From: DATKRB01 sp036501425
GTDB lineage: Bacteria; Actinomycetota; Acidimicrobiia; Acidimicrobiales; RAAP-2
Length of the DNA stretch: 9,717 nt
Assembly: GCA_036501425.1 (NCBI GenBank)
Contig: DASYAI010000067.1
Coordinates: 1 to 9,717 of the forward strand
Direction: 5' to 3'
Part shown: in pieces, positions 1 through 5,894 of the stretch
Layout: each line of letters opens with the position of its first letter
Numbering within the stretch: the first letter of the stretch is position 1
The notes under the pieces: model-generated
Databases searched by the model: none
Told to the model about the DNA's origin: nothing
What the model saw: the letters and a program-made list of their open reading frames with translations, nothing else
Position numbers and translations under genes: made by a program

Positions 1-62
1 CATGCGCCGACACCTGCGACCGTCGCGAGCGCGGCCGCGACGGCACCAAAGCAGAATCTCAT
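1..62 (-). CDS. Start of a secreted protein or lipoprotein gene (partial)
   Basis: On the minus strand an ATG at 62-60 opens a frame that stays open to the window edge, giving 20 residues: MRFCFG followed by the hydrophobic run AVAAALATVAGVGA. This has the form of an export signal: a short n-region with one Arg, then an Ala/Val-rich core. The next codon begins TG, so it is Cys, Trp or a stop. If Cys, V-G-A-C would be a lipobox and the product a lipoprotein. A run of seven G (minus strand, 77-71) lies 8 nt before the ATG and can serve as ribosome binding site. A near-consensus promoter lies at 130-103. The mature protein is outside the window, so function is unknown. It is transcribed away from the two-component system. 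Confidence 0.6.
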   Translation of the reverse strand, partial: MRFCFGAVAAALATVAGVGA

Positions 63-80
63 CTTCTGTTCCCCCCCAGG

Positions 81-94
81 CCATCACAAGATGG
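81..94. promoter_or_regulatory. Inverted repeat at the presumed transcription start
   Basis: CCATC-ACAA-GATGG is a perfect 5-bp inverted repeat with a 4-nt centre. It begins just downstream of the predicted start of the minus-strand transcript (about 96). It could be an operator or a small 5' leader hairpin for the left-edge gene. Support is limited to the symmetry and its position. Confidence 0.25.
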
Positions 95-102
95 TTGGCT
101 CC

Positions 103-130
103 ATTATGGCGAGTCCGCCAACGTTGTCAA
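103..130 (-). promoter_or_regulatory. Sigma70-like promoter for the left-edge gene
   Basis: On the minus strand, TTGACA (130-125), a 16-nt spacer and CATAAT (108-103) match the primary sigma factor consensus at 11 of 12 positions, which is rare in such GC-rich DNA. Transcription should start near 96, giving a leader of about 34 nt that carries the G-rich ribosome binding site of the gene starting at 62. Spacing and orientation fit that gene well. The assignment rests on sequence match only. Confidence 0.6.
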
Positions 131-132
131 CG
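122..132. promoter_or_regulatory. Palindrome over the -35 box
   Basis: CGTTG-T-CAACG is a perfect 11-bp inverted repeat with a one-base centre that covers the -35 hexamer (125-130) of the minus-strand promoter. A regulator bound here would occlude the promoter. It is short, so chance is possible, and no regulator can be named. Confidence 0.25.
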
Positions 133-292
133 CTCCCCTCCTGTGCCGCTTCCGGGTATGCGCCTTTCGACGGGGTCCCGCCAGCGGCAGCAGCTGACGA
201 TCGCCACGGGTGGACACCGGTGCGGGCGTCGCTCCCGGAGCACCCCGGCATCCACCACGACCGGCTGCGCTCGGTCGTTCCACTTTGATCGG

Positions 293-328
293 AAAAATGT
301 CTCCCGCTGGACCGGCGGTCGACGGGAG
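293..328 (-). terminator. Possible minus-strand intrinsic terminator
   Basis: CTCCCG (301-306) and CGGGAG (323-328) form a 6-bp stem, and the loop contains a second self-complementary element (GACCG/CGGTC, 310-320). Read on the minus strand, the stem is followed after three bases by TTTTT (297-293). That is the layout of a factor-independent terminator for minus-strand transcription arriving from the right. No convincing minus-strand gene is visible upstream of it, so it may be a relic, the end of a small RNA, or chance. Confidence 0.3.
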
Positions 329-505
329 TGATGTGAGATCGGGACGTCCAGTCGCAGGACGGCCGTGGCAGTCCATCCGAGGGCCCGGAGATCGAGAGGC
401 GCTCCTCGCTCGCTACGTCAGGTGATCCTTCGAAGTATCGGCCGAGTACCTGACCAAAGACCGACGGCCCAGGCGATGCCGCCCGCATGAACGCGCCATC
501 GACCA

Positions 506-697
506 GTGCAGCCTTTGGGCATCGACACTCCCAAAGACGGCCTCAACAGTTCCATCGGCTATCTCCAGAAGGATGGCAGTGCCAAGCGCGACGTCTCCAA
601 GATGCCGGAGCCGGCTGGACAGACCACCGGACGTGCGTCGAAGGCGAAGCCGGCTGGGTCCGACGGGGAGCCCTCGCCGGGACGCTTCGTCGTGTAG
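506..697 (+). CDS. Doubtful 63-aa reading frame
   Basis: A frame starting at GTG 506 and ending at TAG 695-697 encodes 63 residues. The N-terminal third is mixed (MQPLGIDTPKDGLNSSIGYL); the rest is rich in Gly, Ser, Pro, Lys and Arg and looks disordered. About 79 percent of third codon positions are G or C, which is compatible with coding here but not decisive. There is no Shine-Dalgarno sequence before the GTG, and I recognise no family. It may be chance. Confidence 0.12.
   Translation: MQPLGIDTPKDGLNSSIGYLQKDGSAKRDVSKMPEPAGQTTGRASKAKPAGSDGEPSPGRFVV
513..536. repeat. Perfect 7-bp inverted repeat
   Basis: CTTTGGG (513-519) and CCCAAAG (530-536) are exact inverse complements separated by 10 nt. 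The A/T triplets in the arms stand out in GC-rich surroundings. It could be a transcript hairpin or a protein-binding palindrome. No T-tract follows on either strand, so it is not called a terminator. Confidence 0.3.
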
Positions 698-967
698 CGG
701 CACCGCGCCCGGCGCCTACATTGCGGCCTCGGTGTGGAGATCGGCAGCGTGTTGGTGAGCTGGGCAGTACCGATAGGACCGACACTGGACACCTCCGGGC
801 GGCGGGCGACTCGGCCCGGCTCCCTCCCACTCCAAACCGCCCGGCCCTCCTGCCGGCGGTCGAGGACGGCTGCCACGGGGTGCGCTCACGGAGGCGTCTC
901 GACCGAGTGCAGGTAGAGGGGTAGACGAATCCACCCCGTAGCGCGGGACCATACTTGGGGCACCGAT

Positions 968-996
968 TCACAGCGGGCACACAGGTAGGCCACAGG
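968..996 (+). promoter_or_regulatory. PhoP-box-like triple direct repeat (operator)
   Basis: Three 7-bp repeats lie in phase: TCACAGC (968-974), ACACAGG (979-985) and CCACAGG (990-996), each separated by 4 nt, giving an 11-bp period. The known Mycobacterium tuberculosis PhoP consensus is TCACAGC-N4-TCACAGC, so spacing and sequence both agree. The downstream gene encodes a regulator with a PhoP-like DNA-binding domain, so autoregulation is the natural reading. The last repeat ends 50 nt before the start codon. Binding by this regulator is inferred. Confidence 0.7.
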
Positions 997-1022
997 AAGG
1001 GCGAAGTGCGGGCACGCAAACT
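994..1022 (+). promoter_or_regulatory. Weak candidate promoter downstream of the operator
   Basis: CAAACT (1017-1022) could be a -10 element. With a 17-nt spacer its -35 position (994-999) would overlap the third operator repeat, as at promoters activated by a bound regulator. An alternative -10, CATACT (950-955), lies upstream of the repeats, in which case the bound regulator would repress. Neither has a good -35 hexamer, so the choice cannot be made from sequence. Confidence 0.2.
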
Positions 1023-1046
1023 CTCAGGGGAGGCGGAGCCGACACC

Positions 1047-1748
1047 ATGACCAACGACCCCCAGAGGATCCTCGTGGTGGACGACGAGCCGTCCATCACC
1101 GACGCCGTGTCCACCGCCCTGCGCTACGAGGGATTCGAGGTCGAGGTTGCCTTTTCGGGCAGAACCGCGTTGGCGAGTGCGCAGGAGAAGCCCCCGGACC
1201 TGATGGTGCTCGACGTCATGCTGCCCGACCTCAACGGGTTGGAGGTCACCCGCCGGCTGCGAGCCGACGGCATCCACGTGCCCATCCTGTTCCTGACGGC
1301 CAAGGACTCCCTCGAGGACAAGCTGGCCGGCCTGACGATCGGGGGTGATGACTACGTCACCAAGCCGTTCGCCCTCGCCGAGGTCATCGCCCGGGTCCGG
1401 GTGATCCTTCGCCGGGCTTCGGGTGACGCGGACGACGACGGGATCCTGCGATTCGCAGACCTCCAGATGGACGAGGGGGCGCACGAGGTCCGCCGGAGCG
1501 GCAACCGGATCCAGCTCACCGCGACCGAGTTCAACCTGTTGCGGTTCTTCCTTCTCAACCCTCGCCAGGTCCTGTCCAAGTCCCAGATCCTCGACCACGT
1601 GTGGCATTACGATTTCGGCGGGGAGGCCAACGTCGTGGAGACCTACGTCAGCTACCTCCGCAAGAAGCTGGATCGCCACGGGCCGCCCCTTCTCCACACG
1701 GTCCGGCTGGTCGGCTACGCGCTGCGTGCCCCCGAAGCTGGTCCCTGA
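1047..1748 (+). CDS. PhoP-like OmpR-family response regulator
   Basis: A 233-aa two-component response regulator. The receiver domain (about 7-120) has the acidic pair D12/D13, phospho-acceptor D56 in VLDVMLPD, switch T84, Y103 and K106 in DDYVTKPF. The winged-helix DNA-binding domain (about 135-228) carries ILDHVWHYDFGG followed by NVVETYVSYLRKKLD, which closely resembles the recognition-helix region of mycobacterial PhoP; TrcR and PrrA types are more distant options. The ATG at 1047 follows GGAG (1035-1038) at 8 nt, with a G-rich GGGGAGG just before it. Its stop overlaps the kinase start by one base (TGATG), so the two are co-translated partners. Three PhoP-box-like repeats upstream suggest it controls its own promoter. 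The specific signal and gene name are not determined. Confidence 0.93.
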   Translation: MTNDPQRILVVDDEPSITDAVSTALRYEGFEVEVAFSGRTALASAQEKPPDLMVLDVMLPDLNGLEVTRRLRADGIHVPILFLTAKDSLEDKLAGLTIGGDDYVTKPFALAEVIARVRVILRRASGDADDDGILRFADLQMDEGAHEVRRSGNRIQLTATEFNLLRFFLLNPRQVLSKSQILDHVWHYDFGGEANVVETYVSYLRKKLDRHGPPLLHTVRLVGYALRAPEAGP

Positions 1749-3358
1749 TGTCCCTGCGGACGCGCCTGCTGGCCGCGATCGGGGTGATCGCGCTGGTGGC
1801 GCTGCTGGTGTCCGACGTCGCGACCTACTCGGCCCTGCGGTCGTTTCTCTATGACCGCATCGACCAGACCCTGCAGACGTCCACCAATGCCTTCGTCGGC
1901 GGCCGAGGTCCGGAGGAGTCACCGACCAGAGGGGACGCCCCCGGCCCTCCCCAAGGGGCTGCGCCGCCCGGATTCGACACCGGGCAGGCCCCACAGGTAG
2001 CACCCGGCTTGTTCGTCGAGCGTCTCGCCGACGGAAAGCAGGAGTTCTCCGTTCCGGCGAGGGAGCCGGGTGGCAAGAAGCTCACCCCCCTCCTGCCGTC
2101 CCGACTGTGGGTGTCGTTCGAGGCCAAGGCCGCAGGGAGCCACGAGTACCTCACCACTGGGTCCACGACCGCCGGCGGACCCCAGTTCCGGCTACTGGTG
2201 ACCAAAGCTTCCGACGGCGATCTCCTGGTCGTCGGTCAACCGCTCGATGCCACTGCCGGCACGTTGCATGACCTGTTCCTGATCGAGCTGGCGGTCACCG
2301 CCGGTGCGCTGCTGGCGGCGGCCCTGCTGGGAACCTGGCTGGTCCGGGTTGGGCTGCGCCCGCTCGAAGGCGTGGAGCGGACCGCAGAGGCGATCGCGAA
2401 CGGCGACTTCGGCCGCCGGGTACCGGGTGAGGAGAGCAGGACCGAGGTGGGACGCCTCGCCCGCGTGCTGAACATCATGCTGGCACGGATCCAGCGCGCC
2501 TTCGCCGAGCGCGACGCCACCGAGACCGAACTGCGCCGGTCCGAAGAGCGGTTGCGCCGATTTGTGGCCGACGCGTCGCACGAATTGCGCACGCCCGTGG
2601 CGGCCGTCTCCGCCTACGCCGAGCTCTACCGGCGGGGAGCGAGCGACCACCCCGAGGACGTCGACCGCTTCATCAGCGGCATCGAGGGCGAGACCGAGCG
2701 CATGAAGCACCTCGTGGAGGACCTCCTCCTGCTGGCCAAGCTCGACGAGGGCCAGGCGCTCGTCTTCGAGCCGGTCGAGCTGGTCGAGCTGGCCGCGAGT
2801 GCCGTTGCCGCCTCGCGGGCAGTTGGGCCGGCCTGGCCCATCACCCTGCACGCCACCCAGACCGTCGAGGTGCTGGGTGACCGCATCCGACTGCGCCAAG
2901 TGCTCGACAACCTGCTGGCCAACGTCCGCGCACACACGCCCCCGGGTTCGGGCACCACGGTGCGCGTCACCGGTGGCCCCTCCGAGGCCTCGATCGAGGT
3001 CGCCGACGACGGACCGGGCCTGACCGACGAACAGGCTCGTCACATCTTTGAGCGCTTCTACCGGGCCGATCCGTCACGCTCGCGGGCCAGCGGCGGCTCG
3101 GGGCTCGGCCTCTCCATCGCCTGGTCCATCGTCCATGCGCTGGGGGGCACCCTCACCGCCTCGGCGCCGCCGGACGGCGGGGCCTCGTTTGTCGTGCGGC
3201 TCCCCCATCTCCCCGCACCCGACCTCGACGGCGCGGACCGCGAACCGCGTCATGACGACTCGCACGGCCCGGGCGACGTCCAAGGCGCGTCAGGCGCCCG
3301 GCCCGCACCAGACCCACGGGGTGCGGATCCGGTGTTTCACCCCACCACCGAAGCCTGA
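1748..3358 (+). CDS. Membrane sensor histidine kinase
   Basis: A 536-aa sensor kinase, the partner of the upstream regulator. In order: transmembrane helix 1 (about 7-28); an extracytoplasmic sensor loop (about 30-174) rich in Pro and Gly with no recognised fold; transmembrane helix 2 (176-199); a HAMP linker (about 200-252); an H-box with H278 in FVADASHELRTP; an N-box with N392 in NLLANVRAHTP; a G1 box DDGPG (420-424); the F-box region IFERFYRAD; and a G2 box GGSGLGLS (449-456). All catalytic elements are present. After the ATPase domain a tail of about 45 residues, rich in Asp, Pro and Gly, appears disordered. The start at 1748 overlaps the regulator stop; upstream in-frame codons lie inside the regulator gene and make no kinase sequence. 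TrcS, MprB or PhoR-like kinases are the nearest types; the ligand is unknown. Confidence 0.92.
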   Translation: MSLRTRLLAAIGVIALVALLVSDVATYSALRSFLYDRIDQTLQTSTNAFVGGRGPEESPTRGDAPGPPQGAAPPGFDTGQAPQVAPGLFVERLADGKQEFSVPAREPGGKKLTPLLPSRLWVSFEAKAAGSHEYLTTGSTTAGGPQFRLLVTKASDGDLLVVGQPLDATAGTLHDLFLIELAVTAGALLAAALLGTWLVRVGLRPLEGVERTAEAIANGDFGRRVPGEESRTEVGRLARVLNIMLARIQRAFAERDATETELRRSEERLRRFVADASHELRTPVAAVSAYAELYRRGASDHPEDVDRFISGIEGETERMKHLVEDLLLLAKLDEGQALVFEPVELVELAASAVAASRAVGPAWPITLHATQTVEVLGDRIRLRQVLDNLLANVRAHTPPGSGTTVRVTGGPSEASIEVADDGPGLTDEQARHIFERFYRADPSRSRASGGSGLGLSIAWSIVHALGGTLTASAPPDGGASFVVRLPHLPAPDLDGADREPRHDDSHGPGDVQGASGARPAPDPRGADPVFHPTTEA

Positions 3359-3365
3359 TCCCGTC

Positions 3366-3403
3366 GGCGCCCGGAGACCCGGCGGCCTGGGTGACCGGGC
3401 GTC
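3366..3403 (+). terminator. Strong hairpin after the kinase gene
   Basis: Starting 8 nt after the kinase stop, 3366-3374 pairs with 3395-3403 (9 bp including one G-U; core CGCCCGG/CCGGGCG). After a 2x2 internal loop, 3377-3382 pairs with 3387-3392 (6 bp) around a CGGC tetraloop. No T-tract follows, which is common for terminators in high-GC actinobacteria. It probably ends or attenuates the two-component transcript before the downstream operon. Confidence 0.5.
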
Positions 3404-3518
3404 CTCGAGCTCCGCGCGATGCGCCGTCGCTCAGGGCAGCTCACGAGTCCATCTCGGACCGGGCGGAGCCGATGACCGGCGATCGCCACCGCGATGACGA
3501 TCCGAACTCTGCGGATCG

Positions 3519-3540
3519 GGCCAGCTGGCTCACAGCGGGC
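3519..3540 (+). promoter_or_regulatory. Possible PhoP-box-like operator before the glycosyltransferase operon
   Basis: TCACAGC (3530-3536) matches the PhoP repeat exactly and is followed by GGGC, so the 11-base word TCACAGCGGGC (3530-3540) is identical to 968-978 before the response regulator. Eleven bases upstream GGCCAGC (3519-3525) matches the repeat at 4 of 7 positions; the next downstream phase (3541-3547) does not match well. The site lies in the region between the kinase hairpin and the most likely start of the GT2 gene. It suggests common control of the two transcripts. Evidence is weaker than for the upstream triple repeat. Confidence 0.4.
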
Positions 3541-3568
3541 GCCAATGTCCGCTGCTCACGATGCTCCT

Positions 3569-4549
3569 ATGACGCTTGCGCATCACAAATCACGAGGTGC
3601 CACAGCCCTGGCACCCACGGCCTCGCTGGTGACCAGCCGGGCAGCCGGTCCGGGCACCCATCTCGCCGGCGGGGCACCCAAGGCGACGGATCCCGGCGCG
3701 CCGCCGGCGGTCGCGGTCGAGATCGTGGTGCCGGTGCACAACGAGGAACGAACACTTCGGGCCAACATCGAGCTCCTCAGCGGGTACCTGGCGTCGGACT
3801 TCCCGTTCCCCTGCCGGATCACCATCGCCGACAACGCCAGCACCGACGGGACGTGGCGGATCGCCGGCGAGCTGGTCGAGGAGCTCCCGAGGGTCGGCGC
3901 CCTTCGGCTCGAAGACCGGGGGCGGGGGCGGGCCCTGCGAGCGAGCTGGTCGGCGAGCACGGCCGACGTGGTCGCCTACATGGACGTCGACCTCTCGACC
4001 GGGCTCGACGCGCTTCTTCCCCTGGTGGCCCCGTTGCTCTCGGGGCACAGCGACCTGGCGATCGGGACGCGCCTCTCCGGTGGCGCCCGAGTCGTTCGCG
4101 GGACCAAGCGCGAGGTGCTCTCGCGCTCCTACAACTTCCTCGTCCACCTCCTCCTCCGGGCGAGGTTCTCCGACGCCCAGTGCGGGTTCAAGGCGATGCG
4201 ACGCGACGTCGCCGTGCGCCTCATTCCCATGGTCGAGGACCAGACGTGGTTCTTCGACACCGAACTGCTCGTGGTGGCAGAACGGGCCGGGCTCCGGATC
4301 CACGAGGTGCCGGTGGACTGGGTCGATGATCTCGATTCGCGGGTCAACATCGCGCGGACCGCGCTGGACGATCTGCGCGGGATCGGTCGGCTCGCCTGGG
4401 GCCGGGGTCGGCGTACGGGCCGCGCCTTTCGACCCGTCACCGACCTGCTCGCTCGCGACGGTCTGCCCCAGGCCTCGGGTGACCCCACCGACGGCCCGGA
4501 TCTCCGAACCAGGTCCACGACCGCCGACGGGCCTCGGTCGGCACGATGA
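3569..4549 (+). CDS. GT2 glycosyltransferase, polyprenyl-phosphate sugar synthase type
   Basis: A family 2 (GT-A fold) glycosyltransferase resembling dolichol-phosphate mannose synthase and Bacillus YkcC; it would transfer a sugar from a nucleotide donor to a polyprenyl phosphate at the inner membrane face. Using the start at 3569 it has 326 residues. VEIVVPVHNEE (about 50-60) opens the fold, then DNASTDGT, the DxD metal motif D139-V140-D141 in MDVDLST, CGFKAM, and VEDQTWFFDTELL with EVPVDWVDD. No transmembrane helices are seen at the C-terminus, unlike GtrB-type or some YkcC proteins; the Arg-rich end may bind membrane. The start is uncertain: ATGs at 3494, 3545 and 3569 all lack a Shine-Dalgarno. 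I chose 3569 because codons before it have poor G/C third-position bias and an operator-like site lies at 3519-3540. It overlaps the next gene by ATGA. The sugar is unknown; a GT39 partner ends the visible operon. Confidence 0.88.
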   Translation: MTLAHHKSRGATALAPTASLVTSRAAGPGTHLAGGAPKATDPGAPPAVAVEIVVPVHNEERTLRANIELLSGYLASDFPFPCRITIADNASTDGTWRIAGELVEELPRVGALRLEDRGRGRALRASWSASTADVVAYMDVDLSTGLDALLPLVAPLLSGHSDLAIGTRLSGGARVVRGTKREVLSRSYNFLVHLLLRARFSDAQCGFKAMRRDVAVRLIPMVEDQTWFFDTELLVVAERAGLRIHEVPVDWVDDLDSRVNIARTALDDLRGIGRLAWGRGRRTGRAFRPVTDLLARDGLPQASGDPTDGPDLRTRSTTADGPRSAR

Positions 4550-4941
4550 CCGACAACCCCCGCGAGCCGACCAACGGCGCCCCCCATCCGAACCGACCGA
4601 CGACGGCGGGTGCGGCCGCTGGGCGACGCGATCACGAGCGGCGCCGGCTCAAGCGGCTCACCGTGCTGCTCGGGGCGGGCGGCGCCGGGCTCACCGCGGT
4701 ACTGGCGTCGCTGGCCGCCACGTCGGCGCATGCAGCCACCGCGACCTCGACGTCAGCCACCGCTGGTGCCGTCGGCACGTCGGCCTCGAGCGCCGACTCG
4801 GACACGACCGGCACCGGGTCGACCACGGCCACGAATGACCCGGCGTCCTCGACCTCGTCCTCCGCCTCGTCCAGCACGACGACGACCACGGCACCGACCG
4901 CCACGGCCCACCGTGCGGCGACCACGTCGGGCGCGTCATGA
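4546..4941 (+). CDS. Small exported or membrane-anchored Ser/Thr-rich protein
   Basis: A 131-aa protein of no recognised family. Residues 1-37 are polar and end in a basic cluster (RRRLKR, 32-37). Residues 38-58 are a hydrophobic Gly/Ala/Leu segment, followed by AHA (61-63), a possible signal peptidase I site; it is therefore either secreted or held by one N-terminal helix. Residues 64-131 are low-complexity, with 38 of 68 being Ser or Thr, including five Thr in a row (111-115). The protein ends TTSGAS. ApbE flavinylates a Thr or Ser in motifs of the type (S/T)GA(T/S), and the ApbE gene overlaps this one by ATGA, but no FMN-binding domain is present. The tail is also a plausible O-glycosylation substrate for the operon's GT2/GT39 pair. 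Both roles are inference. It could instead be a linker protein or a truncated FMN-binding protein that has lost its domain. It overlaps the GT2 gene by 4 nt, so it is translationally coupled on both sides. Confidence 0.8.
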   Translation: MTDNPREPTNGAPHPNRPTTAGAAAGRRDHERRRLKRLTVLLGAGGAGLTAVLASLAATSAHAATATSTSATAGAVGTSASSADSDTTGTGSTTATNDPASSTSSSASSSTTTTTAPTATAHRAATTSGAS

Positions 4942-5894
4942 ACGGGCCCCGCGACACCGAGCGGTTCCGAGCCATCGGGACCACGGTCACCGTGGTGGTC
5001 GCCGACCCCGCCGCCCTGGGCGAGGCCACGGCCATCGTGCGAGAGCACATCGACCAGCTCGACCGCGCCGCCAGCCGGTTCCGGGGCGACAGCGAGCTTG
5101 CCGGCCTCCACGCCGCTTCGGGACGACCCGTCGCCGTCTCGCCGCTCCTGCGCCGCGCCGTCGAGGAGTCCCTCGCGGCGGCCGAGCTGACCGGCGGGAT
5201 CATCGATCCGACGGTCGGGGAAGCCCTGGTCATCTGCGGCTTCGACCGTGACTTCGACGATATGGAGCCGGGTGGCCCGCCCCTCCGGGCGCGGTTGCGC
5301 CCGGTGCGCGGTTGGCGTCAGGTACGCATCGACCCGGTGCGCGGGACGGTACGCGTGCCGCGAGGCGTGCTCCTCGATCTGGGGGCGACCGCCAAGGCCG
5401 GGTGCGCGGACCGCGCCGCAGAGGCCGTGGCCCGTGCCACCCGCTGCGGGGTGCTCGTCAATCTCGGTGGCGACCTCGCGGTAGCTGGCCAACCGCCTGC
5501 GGAAGGCTGGTCCATCCGGATCGCCGATCGCCACGATGAGCCGACGGACGGACCCGGCGTCAACGTGGCGATCGCCAGTGGTGGCCTCGCGACTTCGGGC
5601 ACCGCCGCTCGACGGTGGTCGCGCGGCGGGACGACCCTCCATCACCTGATCGACCCGGCAACCGGCGCGCCAGCCGACTCGTGCTGGCGAACGGCATCGG
5701 TGGTGGCCGACACCTGCCTCAACGCCAACATCGCGTCGACCTCGGCCATCATCCTCGGCCCGTCGGCACCGGCGTGGCTGGAGAGCCGGGGGTTCCCGGC
5801 ACGCCTGGTCGGCAACGACGCCGTCCCCCGGTTCGTCGGCGGTTGGCCCTGCGACCTCGCTCCCTCGACGTTCGAAGCGATGGCGACCTCGTGA
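4938..5894 (+). CDS. apbE: FAD:protein FMN transferase (ApbE family)
   Basis: A 318-aa ApbE-family protein, which moves FMN from FAD by a phosphoester bond onto a Thr or Ser of an exported redox protein. Visible family motifs: FRAIGTTVTV near the N-terminus; SRFRGDSEL (about 46-54); GGIIDPTVGEAL (about 86-97); LDLGATAKAG (146-155, K153) with D158; LVNLGGDLAVAG (173-184); ATSG; HHLIDPATGAP; and the C-terminal metal-binding segment ANIASTSAIILG with N264 and T268. Most ApbE proteins have Asp (AD-x3-T) where N264 sits, so the metal site is altered. No signal peptide or lipobox is visible, so this copy probably acts in the cytoplasm or at the inner membrane face, unless exported otherwise. It overlaps the Ser/Thr-rich gene upstream (ATGA) and the membrane cytochrome downstream (TGATG). 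No classical FMN-binding-domain target lies in the window. Confidence 0.92.
   Translation: MNGPRDTERFRAIGTTVTVVVADPAALGEATAIVREHIDQLDRAASRFRGDSELAGLHAASGRPVAVSPLLRRAVEESLAAAELTGGIIDPTVGEALVICGFDRDFDDMEPGGPPLRARLRPVRGWRQVRIDPVRGTVRVPRGVLLDLGATAKAGCADRAAEAVARATRCGVLVNLGGDLAVAGQPPAEGWSIRIADRHDEPTDGPGVNVAIASGGLATSGTAARRWSRGGTTLHHLIDPATGAPADSCWRTASVVADTCLNANIASTSAIILGPSAPAWLESRGFPARLVGNDAVPRFVGGWPCDLAPSTFEAMATS

Larger units (their letters stand above)
131..946. other. Long stretch without a supportable gene
   Basis: About 800 nt between the minus-strand promoter and the regulatory region of the response regulator. Open frames exist on both strands but overlap each other, lack clear ribosome binding sites and show no family resemblance. 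The only items visible are the possible terminator at 293-328, a perfect 7-bp inverted repeat at 513-536 and a weak small frame at 506-697. It may be a decayed gene region or an unusually long divergent spacer. No tRNA, rRNA or CRISPR pattern is seen. Confidence 0.5.

Noticed and set aside
1601..1747. N-terminal extension of the histidine kinase to an upstream start
   Set aside because: The extension lies inside the response regulator gene and gives Arg/Pro-rich sequence; the TGATG overlap start at 1748 leads straight into the first membrane helix.
543..2003. 486-codon open frame on the minus strand
   Set aside because: It lies antisense to the response regulator and kinase, whose motifs are clear. 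Long antisense frames are expected in DNA with high G/C third positions, and its translation shows no family motif.
2192..3043. 283-codon minus-strand frame
   Set aside because: Antisense to the histidine kinase catalytic region; codon-bias mirror of the real gene.
3391..4329. 312-codon plus-strand frame
   Set aside because: Overlaps the GT2 gene in another frame; the translation is Arg/Gly/Pro-rich, typical of a shifted GC-rich frame, while the GT2 frame carries DxD and other family motifs.
4546..4941. Classical FMN-binding domain (as in NqrC/RnfG) in the small protein
   Set aside because: After the hydrophobic segment there is only low-complexity Ser/Thr-rich sequence; no fold-length domain is present, only a terminal SGAS.
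5615..5893. N-terminal extension of the membrane cytochrome
   Set aside because: It lies inside apbE and gives Arg/Gly/Pro-rich sequence; the start at 5894 gives the expected family N-terminus.
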